From contig DMYK01000585.1 of the NCBI GenBank assembly GCA_003483675.1, forward strand, positions 1-5,418: a DNA stretch of 5,418 nucleotides. The letters run 5' to 3'. Shown here piece by piece: positions 5,121 through 5,418 of this stretch; position 1 is the stretch's first letter; the number at the start of each line of letters is the position of its first letter. Source of the DNA: Microcoleaceae cyanobacterium UBA11344. Lineage in GTDB: Bacteria; Cyanobacteriota; Cyanobacteriia; Cyanobacteriales; Microcoleaceae. The notes below the pieces were generated by a model. It was not told where the DNA came from, ran no database searches, and saw nothing but the letters and a program-made list of their open reading frames with translations. Made by a program: the position numbers and the translations under genes.

Positions 5121-5418
5121 AGCTAAAATTGAGAAAAGTCGGGATGGGGCATCGCCACGACTCTAAATGGACATTTCAGGAGAGTCAGACTACTTTCGGT
5201 AGCTTCGCCTTTCGGAAGTGTCAAGAATCATACTTCGACTACGCTCAGCAACCACCGCAGTTTTTAGGGCGGTGAGTATGTCAAGGTCTTAAGTATTATA
5301 AAACTTTATTAAGTTTGTAAGCAGTAGTAAGCAATGGTAGTATCATATAGTCAGAAGGCTCAACTGAGAGAATTATTGCGATTGTTAAAAAATGGAGAGT
5401 CTGAATGCAACTAGCAGA
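5111..5418. other. Hairpin-rich region between the FHA fragment and the next gene
   Basis: No convincing gene body is seen. Successive short inverted repeats fill 5137-5274: AGTCG/CGACT (5137-5141, 5158-5162), GACTCT/AGAGTC (5159-5164, 5181-5186) with inner AAAT/ATTT, CTAC/GTAG (5190-5193, 5199-5202), CTTC/GAAG (5203-5206, 5215-5218), then a TTCGACTACGCTCA repeat with CACCGC/GCGGTG (5253-5258, 5269-5274). An AT-rich segment follows, with AAACTT-TATT-AAGTTT (5301-5316) and TATTAT/TATAAA (5294-5302), perhaps a promoter or operator for the gene at the right edge. Confidence 0.5.
5405..5418 (+). CDS. Start of the next gene (only four codons visible)
   Basis: ATG 5405 begins a frame (MQLA...) that runs off the window. 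It is preceded by GGAG (5394-5397) with a 7-base spacer, the best Shine-Dalgarno in the window, which is the main reason to call it. Another open ATG at 5392 (MESLNATSR) has no ribosome site. Nothing can be said about the product. Confidence 0.35.

Noticed and set aside
1..5418. tRNA, rRNA, CRISPR arrays, group II intron domains
   Set aside because: No tRNA cloverleaf, rRNA signature, regular repeat-spacer series or intron domain V motif was seen on reading either strand.

Overview
The window looks like chromosomal DNA of a filamentous cyanobacterium of the Microcoleus/Oscillatoria/Phormidium type. This rests on five exact HIP1 octamers (GCGATCGC at 73, 3297, 3700, 4381 and 4898), intergenic TTCGACT(C/A)CGCTCA-type repeats, a Uma2-family gene, and small FHA-domain proteins. 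The genus is inference; no rRNA or other marker gene is present.

Layout, left to right. An FHA-domain gene (+) runs in from the left edge and ends at 422. After a repeat-bearing gap comes a helical acidic protein of unknown function (+, 657-1238). A 530-base non-coding stretch holds a terminator-like hairpin and a perfect inverted repeat. Next is a small exported protein with two cysteines (+, 1769-2158). A repeat-rich gap then leads to two minus-strand genes: a Uma2 (DUF820) nuclease-like gene, and upstream of it an anchored, TPR-like plus periplasmic-binding-protein gene (3213-4631). A divergent promoter region (4632-4828) separates these from a second, truncated FHA gene (+, 4829-5110). 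Its frame ends inside an IS200/IS605-like hairpin. The last 300 bases are non-coding and hairpin-rich, and a new gene probably starts at 5405.

The most informative structure is around the Uma2 gene. The last 79 bases of the binding-protein gene plus 19 bases beyond it (3194-3291) recur at 2341-2438 with 7 mismatches. The second copy lies just beyond the Uma2 stop and still reads as the binding-protein C terminus, but with an in-frame TAG. The Uma2 gene, with a 65-base element made of perfect 26-base inverted arms, therefore sits exactly between two copies of the same gene end. The likely reading is a former tandem pair of binding-protein genes, one of which was replaced by, or lost during arrival of, the Uma2 unit. 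The inverted repeat also creates an artificial N-terminal extension for Uma2.

I see no convincing multi-gene novel system. The genes share no obvious pathway. The window reads as an accessory region shaped by small repeats, a duplication and element decay.
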